The notes below the pieces were generated by a model. It saw nothing but the letters and a program-made list of their open reading frames with translations, did no database searches and had not been told where the DNA came from. A stretch of 64,000 nucleotides of DNA from Thunnus maccoyii (taxonomy: Eukaryota > Chordata > Actinopteri > Scombriformes > Scombridae): assembly GCF_910596095.1 (NCBI RefSeq), contig NC_056550.1, positions 5,976,501-6,040,500 of the forward strand. Direction: 5' to 3'. Position 1 is the stretch's first letter. Each line of letters opens with the position of its first letter. Positions 20,207 to 30,560 of the stretch are shown piece by piece. The translations under genes and the position numbers were made by a program.

Positions 20207-22674
20207 ATGAGTGACTCAGGGCGAACCTTCCTAGATGTCGCCATCATGGAAGCCCTACCAGAACTTCAAGTAGTAAACAAAAACATCCTGGAAGAGCACT
20301 TGCAGTCCATTGGAGTCGAGACGTATGATGATCTACGCTTCGTAACGGAGGCTGATTTGATGACAGTATTAAGACCTGTACAAGCCAGAAAGCTTCTTTC
20401 TGTTTGGAAACAGAAATGTAAGTAAAAACACCACAACACACAGCTATTCAACAGCAAAAGCAGACATGGACATTGTGTAATATTGTACAATGTGAATCAT
20501 AATCTTATTTTTTTGTCATTTAAAGACCAAACTCCCGAGAACAGCTCACTATCATCTGTGGAAGCCTCACCTACCCAACTGCTGTCATCGCTCTCTGTTT
20601 CACCCCAAAGTTCATCGTCAACCTCCTCCAGCAGCCTAGGACTTGACACACAGTGGGAAGACAACTTTGAAATTCCATGGAGTAAATTTCCTGAGGAAGT
20701 GATGGATTCTTTGGAGAGGGGAAAAAGGCCAGGCCCAAAACTGAGGAGGCAAATGGTCCGGATTGTTGTGACTGAGATGATGGAAAAATGCCCCCATGTA
20801 GGTAAAAAGCATTCAACTGATGTTGCAAAGCAAATGGTGGCAAAATATCCCAATTCTCTGCAAGATGTAATAGAGGGCGATATTGTTGGAACAGGCTACC
20901 ATTCCCTTGTAAAACAGCTGCAAAACAGAATCGAAAATGTGAGGCGCACTTCAACACCCAAAATAAGAAAAAGAAAACATCAGGCTGATGACTCAGACCA
21001 CACAGATGAGATCCCATTAGAAGAGAGAGCAGCAATGCAGGACACTTACGGATGCATTAAATGGAATGTGAAATTTCTGCCCCGTGAAGAAACTCAAGAG
21101 AGCCAGCACCAAAAGAAGGAAAAACTCAAGGAGATGTTCCAACAATCTGATGCCAATCCAGAGGAGGTAAAATGTCTAATGAAGTCCACTTTTTACACAC
21201 AGCGTCAACATGTCAACCAGGGAAAAAGTATCAAAAGCCTTCGAGAGGAGTGGCCATTTTGGTTTGACGAACTTGGCATGTCGGTCCACTTCAAGGAACT
21301 CACTGGGATTGACCTCAAAGAGACATTCACGCGAAATTTGGATTTGAAGGGAAAAAGGCTTCTCAACTACATGACCACAGTTTATGTCACCAAGAGTAAT
21401 AAGTTCCTTCAGACTTATGCAAGGCTTCAGAGGATGCGGGGACAGCAGAGTGGCTGCTCAGATGATGTGAAAGAGATGGTCCTGCTTCTGCTCAGCTACT
21501 TTGATGAGAAGGAGGAGTCCATGTTCTTCCATGTAGAAGATACCTGTCTGGCAGAAGAGGTCCAACTGGAGCAAGTGCCTCTGACACCTGCTGTTATTGT
21601 CTGTGGTAAGTCTGTTTCATATCTCTTTTTTTTAATTGCACTGTTTATAGAATCTGTCATGTGAGTGCAGCGCTTATTAATATAACCTGTTAAATAATTT
21701 GTTCATAGGACAGTCCTGCTATTCCTCAACAAGGTACATGCTGAGTCTGGATCGGAACCTCATCAACACAAACATCTCCTCCTTCATTTCTGCATTGTGC
21801 CTCATGTTCGGGAGCTACTTCTGTTTCAACATCCATTATCCATCTGAGCTGGCTTCAACTCTGGAGTTTCTTCAAAGGTGAGTAAACATGGCATGGCATT
21901 TCTCAGACCTGTACTTTAATTAAGCCTAAAATGGCTAAGCTACACAAAAACTGCCTTAATAGTTCCTAGGGCCAAAAACTGCCCCATTGAAACCCATTAA
22001 AACCACTATTTTTGATCCCACGTTTATCTTGACAAAAACTAATGCATTCCTTTATGTTAAGATTTCGGTTTGGACCACAGGCTTTCAATTTGTAGTTTTT
22101 ATATTTGTCCATCAGGTGGCACCACTTTTACCCATTCAAAGCATGCCGCAAAGTTTCACACTTTTTATTGTTTTCTGGAAGAAAAGTGTGTGTGCTATTG
22201 ATGTCGGATAATGTTGTGTATGTGTACTCACTAAATGCATTTAATGGAAATTATTTAGTTTTTTTTGTATAAAAACAGCATTATGTAGAGTTATGTAAAC
22301 ATACTGGCATTGAAAGGGTTAAAAAGCTAAAAATATAATTAATATTTGATATGTATATTTCAGACTCTAAAAGAGTGACATGTTTAAAGTAGAAAAAAAT
22401 ATCAAAATATACTATTTTTATAGCAGTTCATGGGAACAAGCCACGTTTTGGCTTTAAAAACATCCACGAAGTAAATAAGTTAAGAACACATGAAGTTTTT
22501 TTTTTTAACTGATCAATTAAAATGCTTAATATGCTTTTATTCTACAGGTGTTTTTTCTCGATAAACCCAGAAAAAGGAACTAAGGTGGAGAATAAAAACT
22601 CGAAGCGTCGTCTCAATCTGAACCCTCGAGTCCTCACCCTGATCCAGGACCTCTCCGATCACGAGTGGCGTTAA
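20207..22674 (+). CDS. SAM-domain accessory protein of the transposon (SAMD3-like)
   Basis: Four exons inferred by phase: 20,207-20,417; 20,526-21,605; 21,709-21,877; 22,548-22,674. All introns are GT-AG and the frame continues through every junction, giving 528 aa. Residues about 10-70 form a sterile alpha motif (VVNKNILEEHLQSIGVETYD, ending LRPVQARKLLSVWKQK). A Ser-rich linker follows, then an RKRKH basic patch, and the last exon ends NPRVLTLIQDLSDHEWR. Teleost genomes contain many copies annotated as SAM domain-containing protein 3-like with this same ending. Its place inside the element, downstream of the transposase, suggests a second transposon protein, perhaps a DNA-end-binding or multimerising partner (inference). 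A poly(A) signal lies at 23,169-23,174. Confidence 0.8.
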
Positions 22675-23672
22675 GCCTAAATATGGACTCCTTCTGTGCA
22701 CTCTGACTGTTTGTTTGAGAAGAGGTACTGTTACTTTTCGCTTTGTTCAATCCACAATGTGTATTATGGTAATTAAGGCACAACGTAATTTTTGTTATTT
22801 TGCAAAAATACCTTAACAAACGTGCATTCTTATTTTGAGGGGGTACGCCTCTCCACAGATCTGACCTGTAACTTGGCCTGTTGGCATCACGTGATTGTCT
22901 CCATGGAGATAGATAAGTTTTATGCCATACTGTGGAACATTCAGAATGTAAACAAAATTTTGATTGAATTGGGTTGTTGTTGTGTGCCTGACACTTAAAC
23001 TTTGTTTGTTAAAGTTTGTTAAAAATGTCCAGATTTAAAGAGGCTAATCTTCTGGAGTATCTCAACTTGGATTCAGTCATAGTTCAAGAACCATTATATG
23101 TAGCTTCTTTGCATGTTGTATCTGTTGAAAAAAATGCATCCAGTTGTTTACAACTATTATTGCTGTTAAATAAATTTCCCAAAAGTGATATTTTTCTCTC
23201 GTCTTTTCTCAAGATGTATTTTTGCAGGTTTATACGTAAATTTTACATTATAACTTGATTATTAAAACATAAAAACACAGCATATTTTGAAGAGATTTTA
23301 TATATAATATACAGAACCATTCCATTTAAAATGCAGAGTTTTACTGTTGTTCTACCGGTTTAAATTAGTTTTTGTTTGATATTTCCCTGTTAATTTTATC
23401 ATTTATTGATGCACAATTAGCAGTTATTACATGTAAAAAATACAGGAAATGGTCTATTTATATACAACACCGTTATGTGAAATTAACAAAAAAAAATTGT
23501 AGACTTAACAGTTTTTTAATGTGATTCAGCCGTGATTTCATTCACTGTAAATCAATTTACATATTTCGTCTGTAAAGTTGTCTACTGTGCTGCTGTATTT
23601 TTTACAGGAATTCTCTGGTAACCACAGCTGCCAGCGTTTTCCTGTAAAAACAACAGTTTTTTTTTTACAGTG
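22675..23672 (+). other. Transposon 3' noncoding region
   Basis: It contains the AATAAA at 23,169 and, in the last 250 bp, repeated TTACAG/CTGTAA motifs leading to the right terminus. No other coding signal is seen. Confidence 0.6.
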
Positions 23673-23803
23673 TACTTAAAACCCGGCCGCTACAATCTCC
23701 TGTTGATTCCTACACGGGGAAATGCGTGTCAACATGTCGGCAGCGGATATCGATGCGCGACCGACAGAGGGTTTCCGCCAGGCCATTATGAAGAAGAAAT
23801 GAA

Positions 23804-23890
23804 GAAGTGACACAGTGTCACTTCGGCATGTGAAGCCCCGCCTACTGCAATAGGCTATAAAACAGGCTGAAGTCATCTAAACACCAGCAA
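23804..23890 (+). promoter_or_regulatory. TATA promoter of outlying gene copy 5
   Basis: A TATA box (CTATAAAA) lies at 23,855-23,862, about 150 bp before the ATG at 24,012. Just upstream is a perfect 21-bp palindrome (23,804-23,824; half-site GAAGTGACAC). From about 23,872 onward the 5' leader is nearly identical to that of the copy at 26,750. Confidence 0.6.
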
Positions 23891-24011
23891 CAGGTGGACT
23901 GATGTGATCTGGGATTCATTAGCCTGCGGCCGTCTGACCTTTGATCATTGTCACAACTGCTGTCCCTTTGGGACTTTCTACGAAACTAAGTCACTGTTCA
24001 GACGTCAAACT

Positions 24012-24230
24012 ATGGCTGGAAACACTGCAAGCATCACCACTGCACTACAGCAGATATTGCTGTCTGTCTCAAACTTCTTCTCTCGGTTTGATGTACAGAT
24101 GCGCTACGAGGAGCCTCAAGGACTAGTTGTCATCATTTCCCGCGGCCGAGACAGACTTGCCGTGATATCCATTAGTGGGCTGCTGAATGTGATGGTCAAC
24201 AGAGGTGGCGCACAGGGTAGCAGAGTGTGA
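24012..24230 (+). CDS. Hypothetical ORF1, 72 aa, outlying copy 5
   Basis: The N-terminal third differs from the array copies (MAGNTASITTALQQILLSVS), while the core VVIISRG...LAVISISGLLNV is shared. The gene has a clean TATA box and leader, so it looks like a complete transcription unit. The product is unrecognised: a small protein with alternating hydrophobic residues, no signal peptide and no Cys. Confidence 0.35.
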   Translation: MAGNTASITTALQQILLSVSNFFSRFDVQMRYEEPQGLVVIISRGRDRLAVISISGLLNVMVNRGGAQGSRV

Positions 24231-24240
24231 GCACAGCGAC

Positions 24241-24486
24241 ATGTGCGACTCGGTTGATCCGTGGAACTGTGGGAACTTTGCTGTGACTTCAACAAACAGC
24301 TTCACAGTGAAATTCTGCGGAGAGCGAATCTGTCAAATGACGACACACCTACAGTACTGGACGAGAGAAACCAGAGTGATTTGCACTTCAATCACTACAG
24401 GAGCCTCAACTACAACAACAACATGCACAGACCGAACGCTGCTGGTGTATTTATGTACACCACTGCTGATGATGCTGAGAAGCTGA
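24241..24486 (+). CDS. Hypothetical ORF2, 81 aa, outlying copy 5
   Basis: Starts 10 nt after ORF1, as in the array. It keeps the Thr-rich stretch followed by a hydrophobic segment (LLVYLCTPLLMML) and stops soon after, without the duplicated gene-start extension. The overlapping third frame is also open, to about 24,509. Which frame, if any, is translated cannot be told from the sequence. Confidence 0.22.
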   Translation: MCDSVDPWNCGNFAVTSTNSFTVKFCGERICQMTTHLQYWTRETRVICTSITTGASTTTTTCTDRTLLVYLCTPLLMMLRS

Positions 24487-24519
24487 CAAATACACAACCA
24501 TCGATTTGATGAAACTCAT

Positions 24520-25090
24520 CAACTTTTGGCTTTTATTATTTGAGTTTGTTTTTTTAGTTTGGGTTGGAGATCACCGGTAGTCCAGTTCTCGGCTTTTGTT
24601 TTAGTTAAGTTTAGATGATATTTTGCTTTTGATAGTTTAGGGGGATGCGCTGGGTGCGACGGCCCATTGCGTGGCTGGCTCAGTAGCTTCCCCGTCTTTT
24701 GTTCCTTTTGGCCGGGATCTCCTCCCTTTTTCTTTGCTTTCTTTGCACTTTGAGTACAGTTTATTATTGTTAAAACGAAGCTTGTTGTTTTCATGGTAAC
24801 TCAGAGATCCTGGTGTCCTTGTATATGTTTCGGTCTCCAGCTGAGCCTCTGTATGTTTAGAGAGGCTGTAACACAATGATTTGATGAGACCATTTTTTTT
24901 TCTTCTGTCACGCTTTCAATCTGTCAATAAAACATGAAATCATTTTCAGAAATATTGCTGTTTGCTCATTCGTGTTTTTTCCACTGACAACGTTCAGCAC
25001 AATGGCAAATAGGAACGAATACATCAAGTAGTCTATTTACAACATGACATGCTCAGGCTTTTTTTTTTCTTTACTTCATTTCAACCTTAT
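24520..25090 (+). repeat. Shared 3' tail of the gene-like unit
   Basis: From AACTTTTGGCTTTTATTATT onward the sequence follows the tandem-unit tail, including the intron-like block (TTTTCATG/GTAACT at about 24,793 to TTTTCAG at about 24,950). Similarity is lost at about 25,090. Confidence 0.85.
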
Positions 25091-25289
25091 GATCCGTGCG
25101 GACTTCGACCACTGCAGCCAAAATACTGGAGGGGAGACACCAGAGTGACATGTGTAGCCGGCTGAGTTACGCCCATGATGTTCTGCGTTGTGTTCTTGGC
25201 GTTTTCAGTTGAGAAGCATGAGGCAGCTCTGGGTCTCAGGTCTTTAGTAGCAATCTCTGGTAAAATATATACAAAGTAACAAAACATCA

Positions 25290-25307
25290 GCTGGTGTGTA
25301 TGTGTGT

Positions 25308-25345
<38 letters not shown>
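25290..25345. repeat. (GT)n microsatellite
   Basis: An interrupted run of GT dinucleotides with a few TCTG interruptions. Confidence 0.95.
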
Positions 25346-25346
<1 letters not shown>

Positions 25347-25390
25347 TGTGTGTCTGCTTGGCTCCCCTGACAGAAAGTAGAAGACGTGTA

Positions 25391-26105
25391 CAATTATATT
25401 CTGTTTACTGCTGTAGTTTATTTTATTTCGTTTTATTTTTGAGACTTTTATTTGCCAAAGTTATTTTTTCCGTTTGTTCTGTTTCATGTTCTCCATGTAG
25501 AATAAGAACTCCTATAATACATCCATGAGCGGCGTCCTATCCAGCTCTTAGTATACATCCATGCTCCCGATGCTCCCGGAACAGAGGGACTAGTACTATA
25601 CAGTCAATGTGACTATATAGTAGAGTTACACAAACCTGACATTGACATTCTGGCATTCATGCCAATAAAGCTTAGCCTCGACTCGAACATGCTTCCAATG
25701 AACCAGGCCGGAGTGGATTCAGAGAGAGAGAGAGAGAGAGGAGGAGGAGGAGGAGGAGGGGTGAGGGCGGTGACTGTTCATTTTTTGTAGTACCGAGACA
25801 AGGAAGAAAGTACCAAGGCATGGCCGTGCTCGTTCATCTCGAACATGCGCGCTCAATGCCTGGCTCATCCTAGGCTTAGCCTCGACTCGAACATGCTTCC
25901 CATGAACCAGGCCGGAGTGTAGGATTCAGAGTGAGAGAAGAGAGGAGGAGGAAAGAGATCATATGTGTTATTCATGCACGTCGTCAGTGGTGCTGTAGTA
26001 CTGCTGCTCAATCACCTGTAGGCCTACAGTGCCACGACATACAAAGCGCAAAATGAAGGAAAAGGCGCACAGAAAATCTTTTTCGCCAATAAATGTGACG
26101 AATCT
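25391..26105 (+). repeat. Second copy of the 13,598-14,413 segment
   Basis: Same order of motifs as the first copy, including CCAATAAAGCTT and the GA-rich tract, but with an internal rearrangement. The block CCTCGACTCGAACATGCTTCC occurs twice here. It ends at AAATGTGACGAATCT, where the first copy is interrupted by the transposon cluster. Confidence 0.85.
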
Positions 26106-26430
26106 TTAGAGACGCGAAACAACAATTAAATATGAACTTAAGCTGTTATATGAACTATGAAAGTCTATCTGGTGACGGTGAAACATAGCAGAGAGAGCGG
26201 CTACTACAGCCCATTCTCCTGAGGAGGTGTGGGATGAGTGTCGTGCAGCTGCAGGCTCAAGCCGGCTGTGTCCCGACCGTAGACTGTCAGGCACATTTCA
26301 GAAGTACCAGCATTTACCATTTCAAGTGTACGGTCGTCGATTCATTGGCAGGCTTTCATTGGTGTATCCGTCTATGTTTGGAATCTCAGTCTAAAGTCAC
26401 AGCGGTGTGTTATACACAGTACACAGCCTG

Positions 26431-26604
26431 CGCGGCTTCTACTTGCAAGTAGGTAACGTAGGCCGCGTCTCTTTTATAGTAGGTGTGACGTCACATGGGC
26501 GGCTTCTACTTGCAAGTAGGCAGAGTAGGCCGCGTCTCTAGGTGTGACGTCACATGGGCGCCGCCTACTTTCCCCATGTGACGTCACACCTACTATAAAA
26601 GAGA
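26431..26604. promoter_or_regulatory. Palindromic CRE/TATA promoter block upstream of copy 6
   Basis: A perfect 32-bp inverted repeat (26,468-26,499 with 26,573-26,604) places a TATA sequence and a full CRE (TGACGTCA) in each arm, facing outward. CREs are at 26,486-26,493, 26,545-26,552 and 26,579-26,586. Between and before the arms, a 14-bp palindrome, CTACTTGCAAGTAG, occurs twice (26,439-26,452 and 26,506-26,519) within a longer direct repeat. The rightward TATA (26,594-26,600) lies about 150 bp before the ATG at 26,750. This arrangement could drive divergent transcription. Confidence 0.6.
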
Positions 26605-26749
26605 CTGAAGTCATCTAAACACCAGCAACAGGTGGACTGATGTGATTTGGGATTCATTAGCCTGCGGCCGTCTGACTTTTGATCATTGTCTCAACTGCTG
26701 ACCCTTTGGGACTTTCTACGAAACTAAGTCACTGTTCAGACGTCAAACT

Positions 26750-26968
26750 ATGGCTGGAAACACTGCAAGCATCACCACTGCACTACAGCAGATATTGCTG
26801 TCTGTCTCAAACTTCTTCTCTCGGTTTGATGTACAGATGCGCTACGAGGAGCCTCAAGAACTGGTTGTCATCATTTCCCGCGGCCGAGACAGACTTGCTG
26901 TGATATCCATTAGTGGGCTGCTGAATGTGATGTTCAACAGAGCCGGCGCACAGGGTAGCAGAGTGTGA
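26750..26968 (+). CDS. Hypothetical ORF1, 72 aa, outlying copy 6
   Basis: Nearly identical to copy 5, including the leader. The following ORF2 region breaks off at about 27,040, right after AACAAACAGCTT, so this copy has lost the 3' part of the unit. The promoter remains, so ORF1 could still be expressed. Confidence 0.33.
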   Translation: MAGNTASITTALQQILLSVSNFFSRFDVQMRYEEPQELVVIISRGRDRLAVISISGLLNVMFNRAGAQGSRV

Positions 26969-27370
26969 GCACAGCGACATGTGCGGCTCGGTTGATCCGT
27001 GGAACTGTGGGAACTTTGCTGTGACTTCAACAAACAGCTTGACATAGAACAAGATACAACCATTAGATCACGTTAGCATCACATCTAGTGCATGTAGCCC
27101 AGTTAAAAATATGTATAAAATTGTTGTCTGTGATAGATAAATAGGGTTTGTTAAAACAGTATGGTTAAAATTCATATTTCTCATTGTGTTTAAAAAGGTC
27201 AAGTTCATGAGTAAACATGTTAAGGATGTTAAAAATGCATACATGTATTTTATTTTATTTCTTTTTGATAAAAAAAGCTGCTAATTAAATAGAGTGGTAT
27301 CTTTCTGGAGAGGTGAATATGGTCAAATAGGTTTGTGTGTGTTACTTGGCTGACGTGTGTGTGTACGCAG

Positions 27371-27573
27371 ACAGAGAGAGTAAGAGAAAAAGGAGACTAG
27401 AAGAGCGAAGAGAAAAGCAGCAGGAGGTGAACGAGCTAATGCGGGAGTTTTTCCAGCTTCGTCTGGACTTATTCCGACCTGGAAACGAGGGACAACAACC
27501 AGATAGCGCTCTGAGCCACCCGGGGATGCTCAGAGTTCCTCTGGCAACGCGGGATAACCACCAAACTCCGTGA
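27371..27573 (+). CDS. Possible terminal exon of an unrecognised gene
   Basis: After an acceptor-like TGTACGCAG the frame begins DRESKRKRRLEERREKQQ and continues to VNELMREFFQLRLDLFRP, then stops at NHQTP. The composition, charged and heptad-like, suggests a coiled coil. I find no upstream partner exon between 27,050 and 27,370, so this may be the last exon of a captured or decayed gene (for example of a transposon accessory protein). Function unknown. Confidence 0.3.
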
Positions 27574-28482
27574 ATATGCCCGAGTGCTGCCATCCTGCTC
27601 ATGGACAGAGACCTGTGGACTGTTAACTTTCTCTGGAGGATGCCATAACTCTGCTCTAAACCTGAGTGAAGCGACCGCTAAGTTTTTGGTCCCTACGATC
27701 ACAAGCACCGCATCAGGCCTGCAACACTTTTATTTTATTTTGTTATATCCTTTTTGCGTGTGTTTGGTCACTAAAATAATTCAGTGGACAAGTAAAAGCA
27801 TATAATTTAAAGTTGGAAAGGTAAAAAGGGAAAACTACTGTGTGACTTGTGAAACAAAAGCAGTGAACACTCCTGGTATTTAATTTAATATTATTTTCAT
27901 TTAATTTTGCTTTAGAATTAAAGGAGGAAATTATTACTTCTAATTTTAAATGGTTTCTGAGTGTGTTTATTATTTCAGAGGTTAAAAGCTATATATAGCC
28001 TTTATACTCTATACCAACTTCTATTAGAGTGTGGTATTGTACTGTGTTAAAGGGTTAGTACACTCAATTGTTTGTTACACTGTGGTCTCACAATAAGGTA
28101 TATTCAAGAGGTATAGGATTTCCAAAGTGACCCAAGCAAAAAACATTAAATTAATCAGAGATAATATAACAAAGGAAATTAGGATAAAGAACTCAGGGCC
28201 CCATCTACATAATATAGAGGGTAGACGGGCTACCTGCATAAAAAAGGAATTTCAGTTTACACAGCCTACCTCTCTGTCAGTTGGATAGAGCTTTAACCTG
28301 CATGCGTGCGTACGTACACACACCTACATAACTCCGCTGAACACATACACAAACCCCAAATGACAGACAGGGAGGAGATGCAGACCCAACAGAACAAAAA
28401 TATTAAACAGGAATGATTTGATGAAATTCATAACTATCAATGGGAGATGAATTATCTGATCCTTTATTCCAGCGGTGTACCT
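27574..28482. other. No gene seen
   Basis: AT-rich DNA with short frames only. I see no repeat structure beyond homopolymer runs. Confidence 0.4.
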
Positions 28483-28870
28483 GTGAAATCGTCCTTTTTT
28501 GAATTTTCAACAATAGAGTAAGGGTTTCACAAATCTGAAACTGTGTTATGAAAACACTTTAGCCTCTCTGAGATAATCTAGTCCGGATTTGACAGGTCTA
28601 AGTATAGTGGTTTCTGATCTGTACCTAGTCTAATGTGGTCTGGAAGGGAAAAAAGTGGTGAAATCACCCTTTTTTGCATTTTCACAAATATAATCAAGGT
28701 TTCACAAATCAGACACTGTGTTTTAGTGAGTCTCTGGAGACTCCATGTTGATCTAGTCCAGATTTGACAGGTCTAACTATAGTGGTTTTTGATCTGGCCC
28801 TGGTCTAATGTGGCCTGGATGGGAAAAAAGCAGTGAAATTGTCCCTTTTTGTATTTTTACAAATAGAGTA
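28483..28870. repeat. Tandem repeat with 175-bp period, about 2.2 copies
   Basis: The segment starting GTGAAATCGTCC at 28,483 recurs at 28,658 and 28,833. Each repeat contains AGTCCGGATTTGACAGGTCT-like and TCTAATGTGGTCTGG-like motifs. Copies differ by many substitutions, so the duplication is old. Confidence 0.85.
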
Positions 28871-29460
28871 AAGAGTTTGAGATCATTAAGAAAAAGTACT
28901 ACAGTACTCCTCCAGTACTCCTGTCATATTGGAGTATTAGTTTCTTAAGCCTTTTTATTACTGAGCAGATAAGACCATAGCAAATAGGAAGAATTAGCAA
29001 TAGGACTGGAAAGCAGTTTACCATGAGTAAGGACAATAAGAAAAATATGCTGCAGTTAAAATGCTCAAAATTTAGGCTAGTACAATTGCACTCTATTGAT
29101 CGTCATCATTTCATCTTCCCCGTATTTATTCAATTTTTCAGTTCATGAATTAGCTTGAAAATGACTGAGCACCGCCATCTACAGGCCTTATGCGACTTTT
29201 AAACTGGACCGGGAAATCAGAAGCTGTGAATTAGAAGCCAATTTAAGCCTCGTAGGTGAAAGCGGTTTTCCTCTTGACAGGAATGGTTGGGTCTGGTTGG
29301 GGCTACTTCTGTGTCAGCCACATACACTCCTCACACAGAACGGGTTTCGTATTGATTATTCTGCCAGTTAAGAGTTAACTACAGCACAAAACGAAAAATT
29401 ACTATTGATTTTAACATTGTTTCTTTTTTTTCCTTTTTTTTACCCACTTATAGGCTACAA

Positions 29461-29950
29461 CAGTGTAGGTTCACATTTTCGGAGGTAGGTTCACCAACAG
29501 AAATTTTAGGCATACAATCATCCACAGACTTACTGATCGTTATGGTCCTCAGGACCCTTCGTTTAGACTGGATCCAGTTCTTGTGTCTGTCAACGAGGTT
29601 TGAATTTTCCTCCCAATACGAAGTTCAGCAAGTGGTCAGAATTGAAATCTAACAGTCGTTATTCAGACCTGGATACAGCTTTAGGCCTGAAGAGGTCGCC
29701 TGCACGGATGCTAGTCATCTCTCCTCGTGAACGTTGTTCGCAACTGTTCCCGTGTTTTGGGGTGTTTGTCGGAGTCGTCATGTAAAATTGTCAAATATAT
29801 TCTATTTATTGCTGTATTTTTTCTTACTTTTTAAACTTTTTTTAATCCATTTTTTTCTTTTTGTTTGTTCTGTATCCTGTTCTCCAAAGATTTACTGTTG
29901 TTTTGTGTTGCATTTCGGGTTTTCATTAATTGGAAAAGTTAATAATAAAT
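29461..29950 (+). repeat. Decayed relic of the gene-like unit
   Basis: CACATTTTCGGAGGTA, CTTACTGATCGTTA and TTCTTGTGTCTGTCAACG match the pre-minisatellite part of the tandem unit (about 2,080-2,200). About 29,715 onward matches the region near 13,290-13,340 (CTCTCCTCGT, TGTTCCCGTGTTTTG) and then the T-rich stretch near 13,600. No minisatellite and no ORF1 remain. Confidence 0.75.
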
Positions 29951-29959
29951 AACTTGAAT

Positions 29960-30560
29960 TACCCAGATGAACCATTTATTAATGATTTATTAACATTTAT
30001 AACTGCACAATACTGACTGAAAGTCAGAAACTTGTGGTCCTTTATAAATGGCTTTACAAACACCTGTAACTGCAGAACTGATGGTTTATCAGAAAGTTAT
30101 GAAGCTATTACCCTTTTATAAAGATTGTTAAAACGTGACCATTTATCACTGACTCACATTTGTAAGTTCAGACATGAGAATCTTATGACTATTTTATAAT
30201 GACTTACACAGATCAGATCATTCAGCTACAGTAGGTCTATCACCAAACTCTATGCAGGAGTCATCAGTCATGAACTGATGATACACATTTTTGATTAGAG
30301 AGAATAAGATGAAATAACTTTTTCTTGGTAACTTACATCAGACCAAGAATTCTCACTTTGATCAATTTCTGATAAGTCATCATGTCTGCAGTTCTGAATT
30401 TCAATTTGAATTAAAGGGCAATAGCTAGAAAGACAAAGCAGGAGGAGTATTTTTCCACAACCTGGCAACCCAAAAGTGGTTCTAATGAAAGGTTTATAAC
30501 TAAAATGATTCATTAATCATTTTTAAAGCCATTAGTTCCATCTTATAAACCCTTTATGAA
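29960..30560. repeat. Teleost interspersed repeat (AACCATTTATTAATGATT type)
   Basis: Motifs about 'fall of the Tail' type, ACCATTTATTAATGATTTA, TTATAAATGGCTTTACAAA and CCCTTTATGAAGG, are typical of a repeat I recognise from many fish introns. The class is not assigned. Confidence 0.4.

Larger units (their letters stand above)
16349..23672 (+). mobile_element. Complete EnSpm/CACTA-like DNA transposon
   Basis: The left end is CACTGTAAAAAATG. The right end is the inverted form, TTTTTTTTTTACAGTG, and the dinucleotide TA flanks both sides (16,347-16,348 and 23,673-23,674). The 12 outermost bases match as a terminal inverted repeat, and short CTGTAA/TTACAG motifs cluster near both ends. It encodes two plus-strand genes: a C2H2-finger transposase (17,427-20,075) and a spliced SAM-domain protein (20,207-22,674). 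This two-protein layout recalls plant En/Spm elements, which encode a transposase and a terminal-repeat-binding protein. Neither gene shows a stop or frameshift, so the copy may be young or still active. Assignment to the CMC/EnSpm superfamily rests on the ends, the short TSD and the protein motifs. Confidence 0.85.

Noticed and set aside
25304-25528. Cys-Val repeat frame
   Set aside because: Product of the (GT)n microsatellite.
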